From NCBI RefSeq assembly GCF_009696675.1, contig NZ_VULN01000001.1, positions 186,001-250,000 on the forward strand: a stretch of DNA of 64,000 nucleotides, given 5' to 3'. The notes beneath the pieces were generated by a model. The model did no database searches, was not told the origin of the DNA, and saw only the letters and a list, made by a program, of their open reading frames with translations. The position numbers and the translations under genes were made by a program. Below are positions 27,381-35,943 of this stretch, piece after piece. Source of the DNA: Acidaminococcus fermentans (GTDB lineage: Bacteria > Bacillota > Negativicutes > Acidaminococcales > Acidaminococcaceae). Numbering within the stretch: the stretch's first letter is position 1; every line of letters begins with the position of its first letter.

Positions 27381-27569
27381 ACCATCCCTTCTAGTTTTGA
27401 AATTGAAGCAAACAGTGTCAATCAGCCCGGCAGGACCATGAGGTAAGGGTTCCAGGACCCTGCCGGACTGGTTGGATCAGGAAAAATGCATTCAGGGTTT
27501 ACTTATGGACTTGATTATACACTAATTATAGCGCAAAGGGAAGCCCCCGGTTTTCTGAAAATTGGCTTT
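27381..27569 (-). promoter_or_regulatory. Leader of the butyrate operon
   Basis: The spacer upstream of thl holds two TATAAT hexamers (minus strand, about 27514-27535) without a convincing -35. Nearer the gene is an 8-bp stem CCGGCAGG / CCTGCCGG enclosing about 24 nt (about 27427-27466). No known riboswitch fold is evident to me. Confidence 0.4.
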
Positions 27570-27971
27570 TTACCATCGGATGAAAAAATTTCGAAAAAAT
27601 GTCCATACCAGCAAAGCCCCCAGCCCCACCAGCAGGAAGCCCACCAGGGTGGGCAGAAGCAGCACCACGGCCAGGATCACCGCCGCTGCCGCCAGTACCA
27701 GCCGGCCGTTCAGCTTCACCAGTTCCCAGAGGGACCGCCATTTTTCCTTTTTGGCGGCTTTTTCCTGCTGCCGCCGGATATCCTCCTGGTCGTACACCTT
27801 CCAGTCCCCCCGGGGTTCTTCTTCGGTGCCCGTTTCAATGGTCATCCCGTCGAAGGCATCCCGTTCTTCCGCACTCATCACCTGGGCTTCCACATCCTCG
27901 TTGGGGGTGCCGCAGCCTGGACAGGCTTCCAGGTCATCAGGATATTCCAATCCGCAGTGTTTACAGATCAT
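27570..27971 (-). CDS. Zinc-ribbon membrane protein, uncharacterised
   Basis: The 133-aa protein starts with a four-cysteine ribbon (MICKHCGLEYPDDLEACPGCG, Cys at 3, 6, 17 and 20). An acidic linker and a charged helix (IRRQQEKAAKKEKW) follow, then two C-terminal hydrophobic segments (about 90-128). The architecture suggests a small membrane-anchored zinc-ribbon protein with the ribbon in the cytoplasm. No function can be assigned. It starts 9 nt after the 508-aa unknown gene and is probably cotranscribed with it. Confidence 0.75.
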   Translation of the reverse strand: MICKHCGLEYPDDLEACPGCGTPNEDVEAQVMSAEERDAFDGMTIETGTEEEPRGDWKVYDQEDIRRQQEKAAKKEKWRSLWELVKLNGRLVLAAAAVILAVVLLLPTLVGFLLVGLGALLVWTFFRNFFIRW

Positions 27972-27980
27972 GGTCTACTC

Positions 27981-29507
27981 CTACGCATATCTTGAAAACA
28001 TCATCAGGAACCCCATCTCGTTGAGATACCGGGGATCCGAAGGCTCCAGCTGCAGCCGGTCCCGGATTTCCGTATAGGCACGGGTCAGATCCCGGTGGGG
28101 CACTCCCCCGATTTCCGCCAGGAAAGGCAGTTTCCGGGCCGCCCGCTTCTCGTTGATCTCCAGGAAATTCTCCACCAGGGCCGCCGCCCACACCTGGGGC
28201 TCGTACTGGTACAGGGCAGGATACCCTTCCCGGAAATCCTCCCACATGTGCCGGACCAGCCTTACGTCGTTCTGGCCCCGGTCTCCCACCAGGAGGATCT
28301 CCTGGGCCAGGCACTCCACCATGTCCATGTCTTCCGCCAGAGGGCCGGGGATATAGCCCTGCTGCCTGGTTTCATAGGGGAACCGGCAGGCTGCCGGGTT
28401 CCGGGCCATTTTCAGCAGCAGGCTCCGGCACACCAGTCCGTGGCGGGCCATGAACTGGGGCCAGTCCGCCCCCGGGCACTGGACATCGTACCACCGGAGA
28501 CATTCCTCCAGGAGTTCCCGGAGCCGTTTCCGGGCCAGGGGACGCAGGGTGCGGCTCTGGAGGCAATTCATGCCCATGCTCCGGTTGTAGAACACATGGC
28601 CCAGGATCACCCGGTCCCCCACCGGATCATCCCCGGTGAGATGGAAATTCAGGTTGTACATATCCCCGGTAAGGAAATCCCGGCACAGGAACCGGCTGTT
28701 GTCCATCATGTCCTCCACGGTGAACAGGGCCAAAAAGCCGGTGCTCAGTTCGTTGACCATCTGGGGATGGTCCGTGTCTCCCCACTGGCGGAACATTTCC
28801 AGGGGAGTCAGGTCGTTGCCTGTCAGGTGGTAATCCATCAGGAAATAATCCCAGAACCCCTGCCAGAAGTCCTCGCCCGGGTCGTTTTCCAGGTCCAGCA
28901 TGCCCAGGGCCTGTTCATACAGGGTCAGGGCCCGCTGGAAATCCCCGTCGAATTCCTCCTTCTGGTAGAACCGGCGGAGCTCTTCCATGATCCCCCGGAC
29001 CGCTTCCCAGGCGTTCAGGAACACCTGGCCTTCCGGAGGCGGGGCGCTTCTGGCCTCCCGGTCCTCTTCTCCCGGCAGGTAGTCCCCGTACTGGTCGATG
29101 ATCCCCAGGGTGCCGTCGTCCCGGAGCAGCAGCTGGGCCGCCAGACGGGGGGCCAGGGCGCTGGCGATCCGTCCCTCCTGTTTCAGGAACAGGTAGAAGG
29201 ACCCCAGGGTATCCAGAAAGTCCCGGACGGATTCACAGGACACCTGGAAATCCACCACGTTCCGGCCGCACCAGGCCACCAGATCCACAATGTCATCTTC
29301 TGTCATTTCATACAGATTGATTTCTCCGTTCTCTGCGTAGATGCACAGCATCAGCAGCTGGTTCCACTGATGCTGCATGGCGGCATCGGTGCTGCCCTGC
29401 CAGGCCAGATGGCGGAAATAGGCTTCCGCATCGGTCCGGGCCAGCACCTGGTCCCAGCCAGGGTCGTTGTTGTAAAAGGCTGCTATTGCGTCGTAGACAT
29501 TTGCCAT
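27981..29507 (-). CDS. Uncharacterised 508-aa protein
   Basis: I do not recognise this family. The protein is acidic, mostly helical by composition, rich in Trp, Tyr and Phe (WQGFWDYFLMDYHL), and has no signal peptide, membrane segment or obvious catalytic motif. The codon use and GC content match the neighbours, so it looks native. It lies downstream of nth and upstream of the zinc-ribbon gene on the same strand, which makes an operon with the latter likely. A fold search would be the first step to a function. Confidence 0.7.
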   Translation of the reverse strand: MANVYDAIAAFYNNDPGWDQVLARTDAEAYFRHLAWQGSTDAAMQHQWNQLLMLCIYAENGEINLYEMTEDDIVDLVAWCGRNVVDFQVSCESVRDFLDTLGSFYLFLKQEGRIASALAPRLAAQLLLRDDGTLGIIDQYGDYLPGEEDREARSAPPPEGQVFLNAWEAVRGIMEELRRFYQKEEFDGDFQRALTLYEQALGMLDLENDPGEDFWQGFWDYFLMDYHLTGNDLTPLEMFRQWGDTDHPQMVNELSTGFLALFTVEDMMDNSRFLCRDFLTGDMYNLNFHLTGDDPVGDRVILGHVFYNRSMGMNCLQSRTLRPLARKRLRELLEECLRWYDVQCPGADWPQFMARHGLVCRSLLLKMARNPAACRFPYETRQQGYIPGPLAEDMDMVECLAQEILLVGDRGQNDVRLVRHMWEDFREGYPALYQYEPQVWAAALVENFLEINEKRAARKLPFLAEIGGVPHRDLTRAYTEIRDRLQLEPSDPRYLNEMGFLMMFSRYA

Positions 29508-29564
29508 TGCTTCTCACCTTACTCCATCAAGATTTCCGTCGCTTTTCCGTCCGCGTTCCCCCGG

Positions 29565-30194
29565 TCAGAGGACACGGGAAGGACACAGGTCCACTACAGG
29601 GCACTGGGTGCACTGGGGCTTCCGGGCTTTGCACACCTTCCGGCCGTGCCAGATGAACCAGTGGTGGGCTTCCCCCCATTGGGCCCGGGGGATCAGTTCC
29701 ATCAGGTCCTGTTCCACTGCCAGGGGTTCCTTGCCCTCTGACAGTCCCAGCCGGTGGGCCACCCGGAACACATGGGTATCCACGGCGATGGCCGGCTGGC
29801 CGAAAGCCACGCTGAGCATCACGTCGGCGGTCTTCCGGCCCACACCCGGCAGGCTCAGGAGACTTTTCATATCCTGGGGCACTTCCGAATGGAAGTCTTC
29901 CACCAGCTTCCGGCACAGACCCAGGATATTCCGGGCCTTGGACCGGAACAGGCCGCAGTCCCGGATCCTGTCTTCCAGCTGTTCCTGGGTCAGGTCCCCC
30001 AGTTTTTCCGGGGTGTCCAGTTCCGGGAACAGCCGGGCGGTGACCTTGTTCACCCGTTCATCGGTGCACTGGGCGGAGAGTACCACCGCCACCAGCAGTT
30101 CAAAGGGGGTCCGGTAATGGAGGGCCGTGCCCTGGCCCCGGTAGGTCTCCTCCAGTTTCTGGAGGATGGCCCGGACCCGTTCTTTCTTTCTCAT
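29565..30194 (-). CDS. nth: Endonuclease III
   Basis: Nth is a base-excision glycosylase/AP lyase for oxidised pyrimidines. The 209-aa protein has the helix-hairpin-helix LPGVGRKTADVML with the catalytic lysine near residue 118 and the catalytic Asp in AVDTHVFRV near 136. The C-terminal 4Fe-4S cysteines follow the C-x6-C-x2-C-x5-C spacing (CKARKPQCTQCPVVDLC). It overlaps the stop of the PFL-family gene by one base. Confidence 0.95.
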   Translation of the reverse strand: MRKKERVRAILQKLEETYRGQGTALHYRTPFELLVAVVLSAQCTDERVNKVTARLFPELDTPEKLGDLTQEQLEDRIRDCGLFRSKARNILGLCRKLVEDFHSEVPQDMKSLLSLPGVGRKTADVMLSVAFGQPAIAVDTHVFRVAHRLGLSEGKEPLAVEQDLMELIPRAQWGEAHHWFIWHGRKVCKARKPQCTQCPVVDLCPSRVL

Positions 30195-31555
30195 CAGTTG
30201 GTCAGGCTCCGTACCGGTGCCGGGATCCGGCCGCCCCGATGGATAAACACATCAGGCTTGAAGGAATTCACGGCAATGATGGGAGCATAGCCCAGGAGAC
30301 CGCCGAATTCCACCTTGTCCCCTACCTTCTTGCCGGGCACAGGGATCAGCCGGACGGCGGTGGTCTTGTTGTTGATCATGCCCACAGCTGCTTCGTCGGC
30401 AATGACGGCGGAGATGGTTTCCGCGGTGGTGTCACCGGGGACGGCGATCATATCCAGGCCCACGGAGCACACGCAGGTCATGGCTTCCAGTTTTTCGATG
30501 GTGAGAGACCCTTTTTCCACTGCCGCGATCATGCCCGCATCTTCAGACACAGGGATGAAGGCGCCGCTGAGGCCGCCCACGTAGCTGGAGGCCATCAGGC
30601 CGCCTTTTTTCACCGCGTCGTTGAGCATGGCCAGGGCCGCCGTAGTGCCCGGGCAGCCGCAGGATTCCAGGCCGATCTCTTCCAGGATGTGGGCTACGGA
30701 ATCCCCTACCGCCGGGGTGGGGGCCAGGGACAGGTCGATGATCCCGAACTGGGTGTTCAGCCGTTTGGCCGCTTCCTGGGCCACCAGCTGGCCCACCCGA
30801 GTGATCTTGAAGGCAGTCTTCTTGATGGTTTCCGCCACCACCCCGATGTCTTCTCCCCGGACCGCTTCCAGGGCGTGCTTCACTACCCCGGGGCCGGATA
30901 CCCCTACGTTAATGACGGTTTCCGGTTCGGTGACCCCGTGGAAGGCCCCGGCCATAAAGGGGTTGTCCTGGACCGGGTTGCAGAAGATCACCAGTTTGGC
31001 GCAGCCCAGGGCATCCTGGTCCGCGGTGAGACGGGCAGTTTCCTTCACCACCTGACCCATTTCCCGGACCGCGTCCATGTTGATGCCGGCCTTGGTGGAG
31101 CCGATGGCCACGGAAGAGCACACGATGTCCGTGGTGGACAGGGCTTCCGGGATGGATTTGATCAGAGTCCGGTCCCCGTGGGTATAGCCTTTTTCCACCA
31201 GGGCGCTGAAGCCGCCGATGAAGTTGACCCCTACGGCTTTGGCCGCGTCATCCAGGGCCTTGGCCAGAGGCACGTAGCTGTCGGTTTGGCAGGCTTCCCC
31301 CACCAGGGAAATGGGAGTGACGGAGATCCGCTTGTGGATAATGGGCACCCCCAGTTCCCCTTCCAGCTGTTCCCCCACCTTCACCAAGTCTTTAGCCTTG
31401 GTGGTGATCTTGTCATAGATCTTTTGGGCGCAGACCTTCACATCCGGATCCGCGCAGTCCCGGAGGCTGATCCCCATGGTGATGGTCCGCACGTCCAGGT
31501 TGTTCTGGGTGATCATCCGGGTGGTTTCCAGTACGTCTTTGATTTCGTAGAACAT
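30194..31555 (-). CDS. PFL-family protein (UPF0210/DUF711)
   Basis: The 453-aa cytoplasmic protein belongs to the widely conserved UPF0210 family. Features include [10 protein letters not shown] near the N-terminus, the glycine-rich central part ([16 protein letters not shown]), [15 protein letters not shown], and a small C-terminal domain. The family is structurally related to glycyl-radical-like enzymes, but its reaction is unknown. It starts 12 nt after the ACT gene. The ACT-PFL gene pair is conserved in many Firmicutes, which implies a shared regulatory or metabolic role. Confidence 0.88.
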   Translation of the reverse strand: MFYEIKDVLETTRMITQNNLDVRTITMGISLRDCADPDVKVCAQKIYDKITTKAKDLVKVGEQLEGELGVPIIHKRISVTPISLVGEACQTDSYVPLAKALDDAAKAVGVNFIGGFSALVEKGYTHGDRTLIKSIPEALSTTDIVCSSVAIGSTKAGINMDAVREMGQVVKETARLTADQDALGCAKLVIFCNPVQDNPFMAGAFHGVTEPETVINVGVSGPGVVKHALEAVRGEDIGVVAETIKKTAFKITRVGQLVAQEAAKRLNTQFGIIDLSLAPTPAVGDSVAHILEEIGLESCGCPGTTAALAMLNDAVKKGGLMASSYVGGLSGAFIPVSEDAGMIAAVEKGSLTIEKLEAMTCVCSVGLDMIAVPGDTTAETISAVIADEAAVGMINNKTTAVRLIPVPGKKVGDKVEFGGLLGYAPIIAVNSFKPDVFIHRGGRIPAPVRSLTN

Positions 31556-31567
31556 GGATGGGCCTCC

Positions 31568-31837
31568 TTAGATCCGGTGCATGGCCGTAAAGATCTGTTC
31601 GCTCTGGACCCGGATTTCCAGACCCAGTTCTTTGCCCAGGGCGGTGGCCTTTTCCTTCAGGTCTTCCACAGAAACCTGCGCGTTGTCCAGGTCACCGATC
31701 AGAACCATATTGAAGAATCCGTCATCAATGTTCTGGTTGATGTTCAGGATGTTCACATTGTTGTCAGCCAGCAGGGTGCTTGCCTTCGCGATGATCCCCA
31801 CTTTGTCCACACCGACGATAGTCATAACAATACGCAT
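31568..31837 (-). CDS. ACT domain protein (UPF0237)
   Basis: The 89-aa protein is a single ACT domain (MRIVMTIVGVDKVGIIAKASTLLADNNVNILNINQ), a small ligand-binding fold usually tuned to amino acids. The ATG at 31837 is 9 nt from AGGAAGG; the TTG at 31846 is too close to that site. It is the first gene of ACT-PFL-nth and has its own good promoter. Ligand unknown. Confidence 0.9.
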   Translation of the reverse strand: MRIVMTIVGVDKVGIIAKASTLLADNNVNILNINQNIDDGFFNMVLIGDLDNAQVSVEDLKEKATALGKELGLEIRVQSEQIFTAMHRI

Positions 31838-31899
31838 AAATAACAACCTTCCTCTCTTAGAGACTCCGGAATTGCTTGATCAGCTGGAGTTTACAATTT

Positions 31900-31928
31900 A
31901 TTATACGATAAATTTTCACTGGCTTCAA
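31900..31928 (-). promoter_or_regulatory. Promoter of the ACT-PFL-nth group
   Basis: On the minus strand TTGAAG (31923-31928) and TATAAT (31900-31905) are 17 bp apart, about 63 nt before the ACT gene. Confidence 0.65.
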
Positions 31929-32037
31929 TGTTACTGAAGGAATCCACAAGGATTTCACGATTTTCCGCGGAGGGTGGAGTAAAGAGGGGAAGAGGGGGGA
32001 CGGTCGGCTTCCGTCCCACGGCAAATGGTCTTGAACA

Positions 32038-32295
32038 GAAACGCAGCCCTCGCTGCTAACCCACCACCATTGCGCAGGCGCAACGGTCCCCCGCCCTTGT
32101 AAAGGGCGGATAAAAACCTCGGGACATAAAGTCCCTCGTTTTGAGGTACGCGCAATCCTTCGTTTAAGGGTATGCAGACTTACTGCCCTGGTGCCCTAAG
32201 CAATGGGCCGCTGGCCCGAGCATATATCCGCCCTTTTCAAGGGCGGGGGACCAGCCGTCAGGCTGGTGGTGGGTTAGCAGCGCCAGCTGCGTTTC
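32038..32295. repeat. Family B palindromic repeat, copy 1
   Basis: This body begins GAAACGCAGCC and ends with its inverted form GGCTGCGTTTC-like sequence. The left inverted arm contains GCTGCTAACCCACCACCA, the self-pairing TTGCGCAGGCGCAA, CGGTCCCCCGCCC and a GCCCTTGTAAAGGGC hairpin. The right arm mirrors it with CCAGCCGTCAGGCTGG in place of TTGCGC. Between them is a less conserved AT-richer core with a GGGACATAAAGTCCC hairpin. A GGGACGG / CCGTCCC hairpin lies just outside at 31998-32018. No gene lies in 31847-32445. Confidence 0.85.
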
Positions 32296-32372
32296 TCCAT
32301 TCCATTCCACTTACCCACCTCCCCATTCCGTACCATATGAAACAAACATTCCCACCCATAATGAGAAAATTA

Positions 32373-32402
32373 TTCGACGAAATCCCCTGGCTGTGATATG
32401 AT
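32373..32402 (+). promoter_or_regulatory. Probable purC promoter
   Basis: TTCGAC (32373-32378) and TATGAT (32397-32402) are 18 bp apart, 44 nt before the purC ATG. A loose match to a PurR box in reverse orientation (CGAATAATT) overlaps the -35, but a second half is not visible. Confidence 0.45.
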
Positions 32403-32445
32403 AGGGATACAGGATTTTACTGTCTATATTCAAGGAGGATGGATC

Positions 32446-33321
32446 ATGCAGGAATACAAACCCGTTAAATCTGGGAAAGTTCGTGAAATCTACGATCTGG
32501 GCGACAGCCTGATCATGGTGGCTTCTGACCGGATCTCCGCGTTCGACCACATTCTGAAAAACACCATTACCGACAAAGGGGCCGTCCTGACCCAGATGTC
32601 CAAATTCTGGTTCGACTATACCAAAGACATCATCCCCAACCACATGATCAGTGTGGACCCGGCGGATATGCCTGAATTCTTCCGGACTCCGGAATTTGCC
32701 GGCAAGAGCATGAAATGCCGGAAACTGAACATGATCCCTGTGGAATGCATCGTCCGGGGCTACATCACCGGCAGCGGCTGGGAATCCTACAAGGAAAACG
32801 GCACCGTCTGCGGCATCAAAATGCCCGAAGGGCTGAAGGAATGCCAGAAGCTCCCTGAACCTCTCTTCACCCCCAGCACCAAAGCAGAACTGGGCGACCA
32901 TGACGAAAACATCACCGAAGAACAGTGCGTCACCTACCTGGAAAAGATCTTCCCGGGGAAAGGGGCCGAATACACCAAGGCCATCAAGGACGCCACCATC
33001 GCCCTGTACAAGAAATGCGCCGACTATGCCTATGAAAGAGGCATCATCATCGCCGACACCAAATTCGAATTCGGCCTGAACGAAAAAGGCGAAGTGGTCC
33101 TGGGTGACGAAATGCTCACTCCCGACAGCTCCCGGTTCTGGCCCCTGGCAGGCTACGAAGCCGGCAAGAGCCAGCCTTCCTACGACAAACAGTTCGTCCG
33201 TGACTGGCTGAAGGCCCATCCCAACAGCGACTACCTGCTGCCCCAGGATGTAATCGACAAGACCATCGCCAAATACAAAGAAGCCTACGAAATGCTCACC
33301 GGAAAGAAGTTCGGGGAGTAA
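32446..33321 (+). CDS. purC: Phosphoribosylaminoimidazole-succinocarboxamide synthase
   Basis: PurC joins aspartate to CAIR in purine synthesis. The ATG at 32446 follows AAGGAGG; an in-frame upstream ATG at 32398 overlaps the promoter and is rejected. The 291-aa protein has VKSGKVREIYD near residue 6, VASDRISAFD near 25, the signature EFFRTPEF-KCRKLNMIPVECIVRGYITGSG (about 75-108) and LVDFK-equivalent DTKFEFG near 205. It is isolated from other pur genes and lies between two family B repeats. Confidence 0.94.
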   Translation: MQEYKPVKSGKVREIYDLGDSLIMVASDRISAFDHILKNTITDKGAVLTQMSKFWFDYTKDIIPNHMISVDPADMPEFFRTPEFAGKSMKCRKLNMIPVECIVRGYITGSGWESYKENGTVCGIKMPEGLKECQKLPEPLFTPSTKAELGDHDENITEEQCVTYLEKIFPGKGAEYTKAIKDATIALYKKCADYAYERGIIIADTKFEFGLNEKGEVVLGDEMLTPDSSRFWPLAGYEAGKSQPSYDKQFVRDWLKAHPNSDYLLPQDVIDKTIAKYKEAYEMLTGKKFGE

Positions 33322-33325
33322 TTGG

Positions 33326-33359
33326 AAAAAAGGCGCTGCGGAAGCAGCGTCTTTTTTTG
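33326..33359 (+). terminator. purC terminator
   Basis: A GGCGCTGC / GCAGCGTC stem closed by GGAA and followed by seven T lies directly after purC. It also serves as the gene-proximal hairpin of the module leading into B copy 2 (heptads GTCAGCA from 33359). Confidence 0.85.
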
Positions 33360-33411
33360 TCAGCATTCAATGGCCGAAGGAAACCATCTGCCAAGGGCAG
33401 ATGCTGCTGAA

Positions 33412-33740
33412 TGGAAACGCAGCCTTCGGCTGCTAACCCACCACCATTGCGCAGGCGCAACGGTCCCCCGCCCTTGTAAAGGGCGGATAAAAACCCGGGA
33501 CATAAAGTCCCTCGTTTTGGAGTACACCAAGTTCTTCGTTTTAGAGTACACGGATTTATTGGGCTTGGTGCCCTGAGCAATGGGCGTCAGCCAGAGCGTA
33601 TATCCGCAAGAAGGCCGGAATACTGGTCGAAAGCTGTAGGCTGCAATGGGCCCCAGGCCCGAGCATATATCCGCCCTTTTCAAGGGCGGGGGACCAGCCA
33701 TCAGGCTGGTGGTGGGTTAGCAGCGCCAGCTGCGTTTCCA
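33412..33740. repeat. Family B palindromic repeat, copy 2 (longer core)
   Basis: The same inverted arms as copy 1 enclose a core about 70 bp longer, with a partial duplication of the GGGC-GAGC-GTATATCCGC block (33580-33610 and 33650-33680). A CATCTGCC / GGGCAGATG hairpin (33384-33402) flanks the left side and an AAATTTGC / GCAAATTT hairpin (33747-33767) the right. Then come heptads (33786-33820) that run into the nucleosidase gene. No other gene lies in 33322-33797. Confidence 0.85.
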
Positions 33741-33797
33741 TTCAAAAAATTTGCCTGCAAATTTTTCCTTCGGCCCGCGGCCCCTGCTCTTCCCTCT

Positions 33798-34562
33798 TCA
33801 CTCTGCACTCTTCACTACCCTTACCACCCACTCCTGCACCGCCCGGGCGGTTTCCGGGTCGAAGGGGCGCCTGGTGCGGTTGTTGTTGGAGATCACCCGC
33901 AGGGCGGCAAAGGGAATTCCCATCCTTCCGGCGGTATCCCCGGCTCCGGCAGTTTCCATCTCTTCGCACAGAGCCCCGGTGTTCGCCTCCTGGTCCCGGA
34001 TAGTGTCCGGGCAGTCGTTCCACCGGTCTGCAGAGGCAATGGTCCCCAGCACCACCCGGCCCCGGGTGTAGGCCGTGCCCCAGCTGTCCAGCCACCGGAC
34101 CGCCTCCCGGTCACAGGGATGGAAAAAGGGCCGGTCCCCGGTGAACTCACTTTCCTTGCTTTCCCCTTCCAGGGCCGCCAGGTCCAGGTAATAATCCTTC
34201 CCGTACCGGGACTGGAACAGGGCGTTCCCGTTGAACCACCGTTCCCCCACCACCAGGTCAAAAGGCTCCAGGTCCACCGGATATCCCCCGGCAGTCCCCT
34301 GGTTCAGCACCAGGGCAGGCTGGAACAGGGTGCAGCCAAGGGCCGTGGCAGCAGCTGCGGCGGCGGTGCCGATCCCGGTCCGGCTCACCACTGCCTGTTG
34401 CTTCCCCAGTTTCCCGGTCCAAAAAAGGAAATCCCCCTGACGGACTTCCTGGACGTTTTCCAGGGCCTCCCGGAGCACTGCCACTTCCAGCTCCATGGCC
34501 CCCTGCAATAAAACCGGCTTTTCCTGTTGGAGAAAAGCCGGTTTTTTGTTGCTCCCTGCCAT
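33798..34562 (-). CDS. Phosphorylase-superfamily nucleosidase (MTA/SAH or futalosine hydrolase-like)
   Basis: The 254-aa protein belongs to the nucleoside phosphorylase/nucleosidase fold. The first strand and adenine-pocket start read PVLLQGAMELEV near residues 16-27, the ribose loop NQGTAGGY is near 93, and the acidic active-site pair lies in EEMETAGAG near residue 205. Because homologues need the strand before GAMEEEV, the ATG at 34562 is favoured over the ATG at 34496. A GGAG site overlaps the upstream stop. The last codons lie in a 7-bp repeat tract. Exact substrate is uncertain. Confidence 0.75.
   Translation of the reverse strand: MAGSNKKPAFLQQEKPVLLQGAMELEVAVLREALENVQEVRQGDFLFWTGKLGKQQAVVSRTGIGTAAAAAATALGCTLFQPALVLNQGTAGGYPVDLEPFDLVVGERWFNGNALFQSRYGKDYYLDLAALEGESKESEFTGDRPFFHPCDREAVRWLDSWGTAYTRGRVVLGTIASADRWNDCPDTIRDQEANTGALCEEMETAGAGDTAGRMGIPFAALRVISNNNRTRRPFDPETARAVQEWVVRVVKSAE
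34507..34549 (-). other. Terminator-like hairpin inside the nucleosidase start
   Basis: AAAACCGGCTTTTC pairs with GAAAAGCCGGTTTT (14 bp, 7-8 nt loop), ending in a T-rich run on both strands. It lies between the SIMPL gene stop (34567) and the GAMELEV codons, within codons 6-20 of the preferred nucleosidase frame. It can end the SIMPL transcript and would attenuate the nucleosidase. Confidence 0.7.
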
Positions 34563-34566
34563 CCTG

Positions 34567-35289
34567 TTACTCCAGGGTCAGGGCGAACAGGGTGTCCACC
34601 TGCACGGTCACCGTCAGCGCTTTGGGCGCCAGCTGGGTGGAAGCGGCGGCACTGTCCGCCATTTCCATTTTGTTCATCCGGGCCAGGAGCACCGGCTGGG
34701 CTACCGCTATGGAACTGGAGGGAATGCTGGCCTGCCGGAGCACGCCGAGACCTCTGCCCCCGGCATTGGCCACAGCCTGGGCGGTATACCGGGCGTTTTC
34801 CACGGCCTGGCCCAGCAGCTGCCGTTTGATCAGGTCCTCATTCTGGAGGCCGAACCGGACTCCGTTCAGCCGGTTGGCGCTTTCCAGCCCCTTGTCGATC
34901 AGGTTCCCCAGCTGGTCCAGGTTCTTTTCCTTCACTTCCCAGGCCCCGTACACCTGGTAGCCGGCCAGTTTCTGGCCGCCGTTTTTCGGATATTCATACC
35001 GGGGAGACACATTGTAGCTGATGGTGGCAATATCGTCCCGGGCCACCCCCTGGGCCAGCATGCTGTTGATGAATTTCCGGCTGGCTTCTGCCCCTGCCTG
35101 CCGGACTTCTTCCAGGGTGGCGCCCTGTTTTTCAAAGGCGAAGTTCACCGTGGCCATGTCCGGATCCACGGTTTTGCTGGCGGTGCCAGTGATCTGGATG
35201 GTGTCCAGAGGCTGGTCCGCAAAGGCCGGTGCTGCATGGAGACTGAAAGCCAGGACAGCTGCTGCCAGGAATGCTCCGATTTTTTTCAT
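34567..35289 (-). CDS. SIMPL-domain (DUF541) exported protein
   Basis: The 240-aa protein has a signal peptide (MKKIGAFLAAAVLAFSLHAAPAFA, cut about residue 24). A SIMPL/DUF541 domain covers the rest, with ITGTASKTVDPDMATVNFAFEKQG near residue 33 and the conserved SYNVSPRYEYP near 90. Family members are periplasmic or surface proteins of poorly defined function, sometimes linked to oxidative stress. An extended -10 (TGGTATAAT, minus strand, 35324-35332) lies about 35 nt upstream of its ATG. Confidence 0.87.
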   Translation of the reverse strand: MKKIGAFLAAAVLAFSLHAAPAFADQPLDTIQITGTASKTVDPDMATVNFAFEKQGATLEEVRQAGAEASRKFINSMLAQGVARDDIATISYNVSPRYEYPKNGGQKLAGYQVYGAWEVKEKNLDQLGNLIDKGLESANRLNGVRFGLQNEDLIKRQLLGQAVENARYTAQAVANAGGRGLGVLRQASIPSSSIAVAQPVLLARMNKMEMADSAAASTQLAPKALTVTVQVDTLFALTLE

Positions 35290-35355
35290 AGGATCACCTC
35301 ATAAGAAAATTGTGAACATCGATATTATACCACACTTTTGCAGAAAAATGACCGG

Positions 35356-35886
35356 TCAGTCACAAGTTTCCTGTTGTTTTTGTTTTTCTCCGGCGGACTC
35401 CTCCTCCAGAGCCTTCTGCCAGGCCGGGCAGTCCCCGCTGATGGCCCCGTGGCATTCCTTCTGGCTGTGGCGCTGGGTTTCCACGATTTCTTCCGTTACA
35501 TCCCCCAGGGTGATCCCCTTCAGATGATCCATGCACAGCCGGTCCAGTTCCCGGTACAGGGAATCGAACACGGAAGACATGCCGCTGGAGATGAAGCAGT
35601 TGTTCTCCTCGTTGCCGCTGCGCCATTTGGTATCCACGAACACCGTGCCCATGCCCTGGGCGATTTCATACAGGGAGACCTTTTCCAGTCCTTCGCAGGG
35701 GCAGTAGCCCCCCACATGGCCTTCCCGGGTGGTGATGATCCCCATTTTCTTCAGTTTGCCCATGATCTTCCGGACCCGGGCCGGATTGGTGCAGATGTTT
35801 TCGGCCAGTTCCTCGCTGGACGCCAGGCACCCCCGGTGGGACAGGTAGACCAGCGCATGGACGGCCACAATAAAATCACTTTTCAT
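35356..35886 (-). CDS. Rrf2-family transcriptional regulator
   Basis: The 176-aa protein (ATG at 35886) has an Rrf2 winged helix (about 1-80, with ENICTNPARVRKIMGKL). Several cysteines follow the wing (YCPCEG, NNCFIS, KECHG, GDCP), suggesting an iron-sulphur or redox sensor. It follows trxB by 57 nt on the same strand, so a trxA-trxB-rrf2 redox operon is likely. Its Shine-Dalgarno is unusually far from the ATG, separated by a hairpin (see that entry). Confidence 0.88.
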   Translation of the reverse strand: MKSDFIVAVHALVYLSHRGCLASSEELAENICTNPARVRKIMGKLKKMGIITTREGHVGGYCPCEGLEKVSLYEIAQGMGTVFVDTKWRSGNEENNCFISSGMSSVFDSLYRELDRLCMDHLKGITLGDVTEEIVETQRHSQKECHGAISGDCPAWQKALEEESAGEKQKQQETCD

Positions 35887-35933
35887 AATTGCTCGCAAAG
35901 CAGGCCGGACTGTGCCAGCCTGCTTCCCTCCTC
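35884..35933 (-). promoter_or_regulatory. Split ribosome-binding site with hairpin before rrf2
   Basis: On the minus strand GAGGAGGG (35926-35933) is followed at once by an 11-bp stem AAGCAGGCTGG / CCGGCCTGCTT (one G-U pair, 6-nt loop, 35898-35925) and then by 11 nt to the ATG. Without the hairpin the spacing is about 39 nt; folded it is about 11 nt. No other ribosome site is near the start. Confidence 0.55.
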
Positions 35934-35943
35934 TTGTATTCCT

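Noticed and set aside
32038-32295. CRISPR array or repeat-spacer structure
   Set aside because: The B and A copies are single palindromic units spread over kilobases, not regularly spaced direct repeats, and no cas genes are present.
32300-32445. Purine riboswitch upstream of purC
   Set aside because: The leader is only about 40 nt and lacks the conserved three-way junction; only a promoter and a weak PurR-box-like string are visible.
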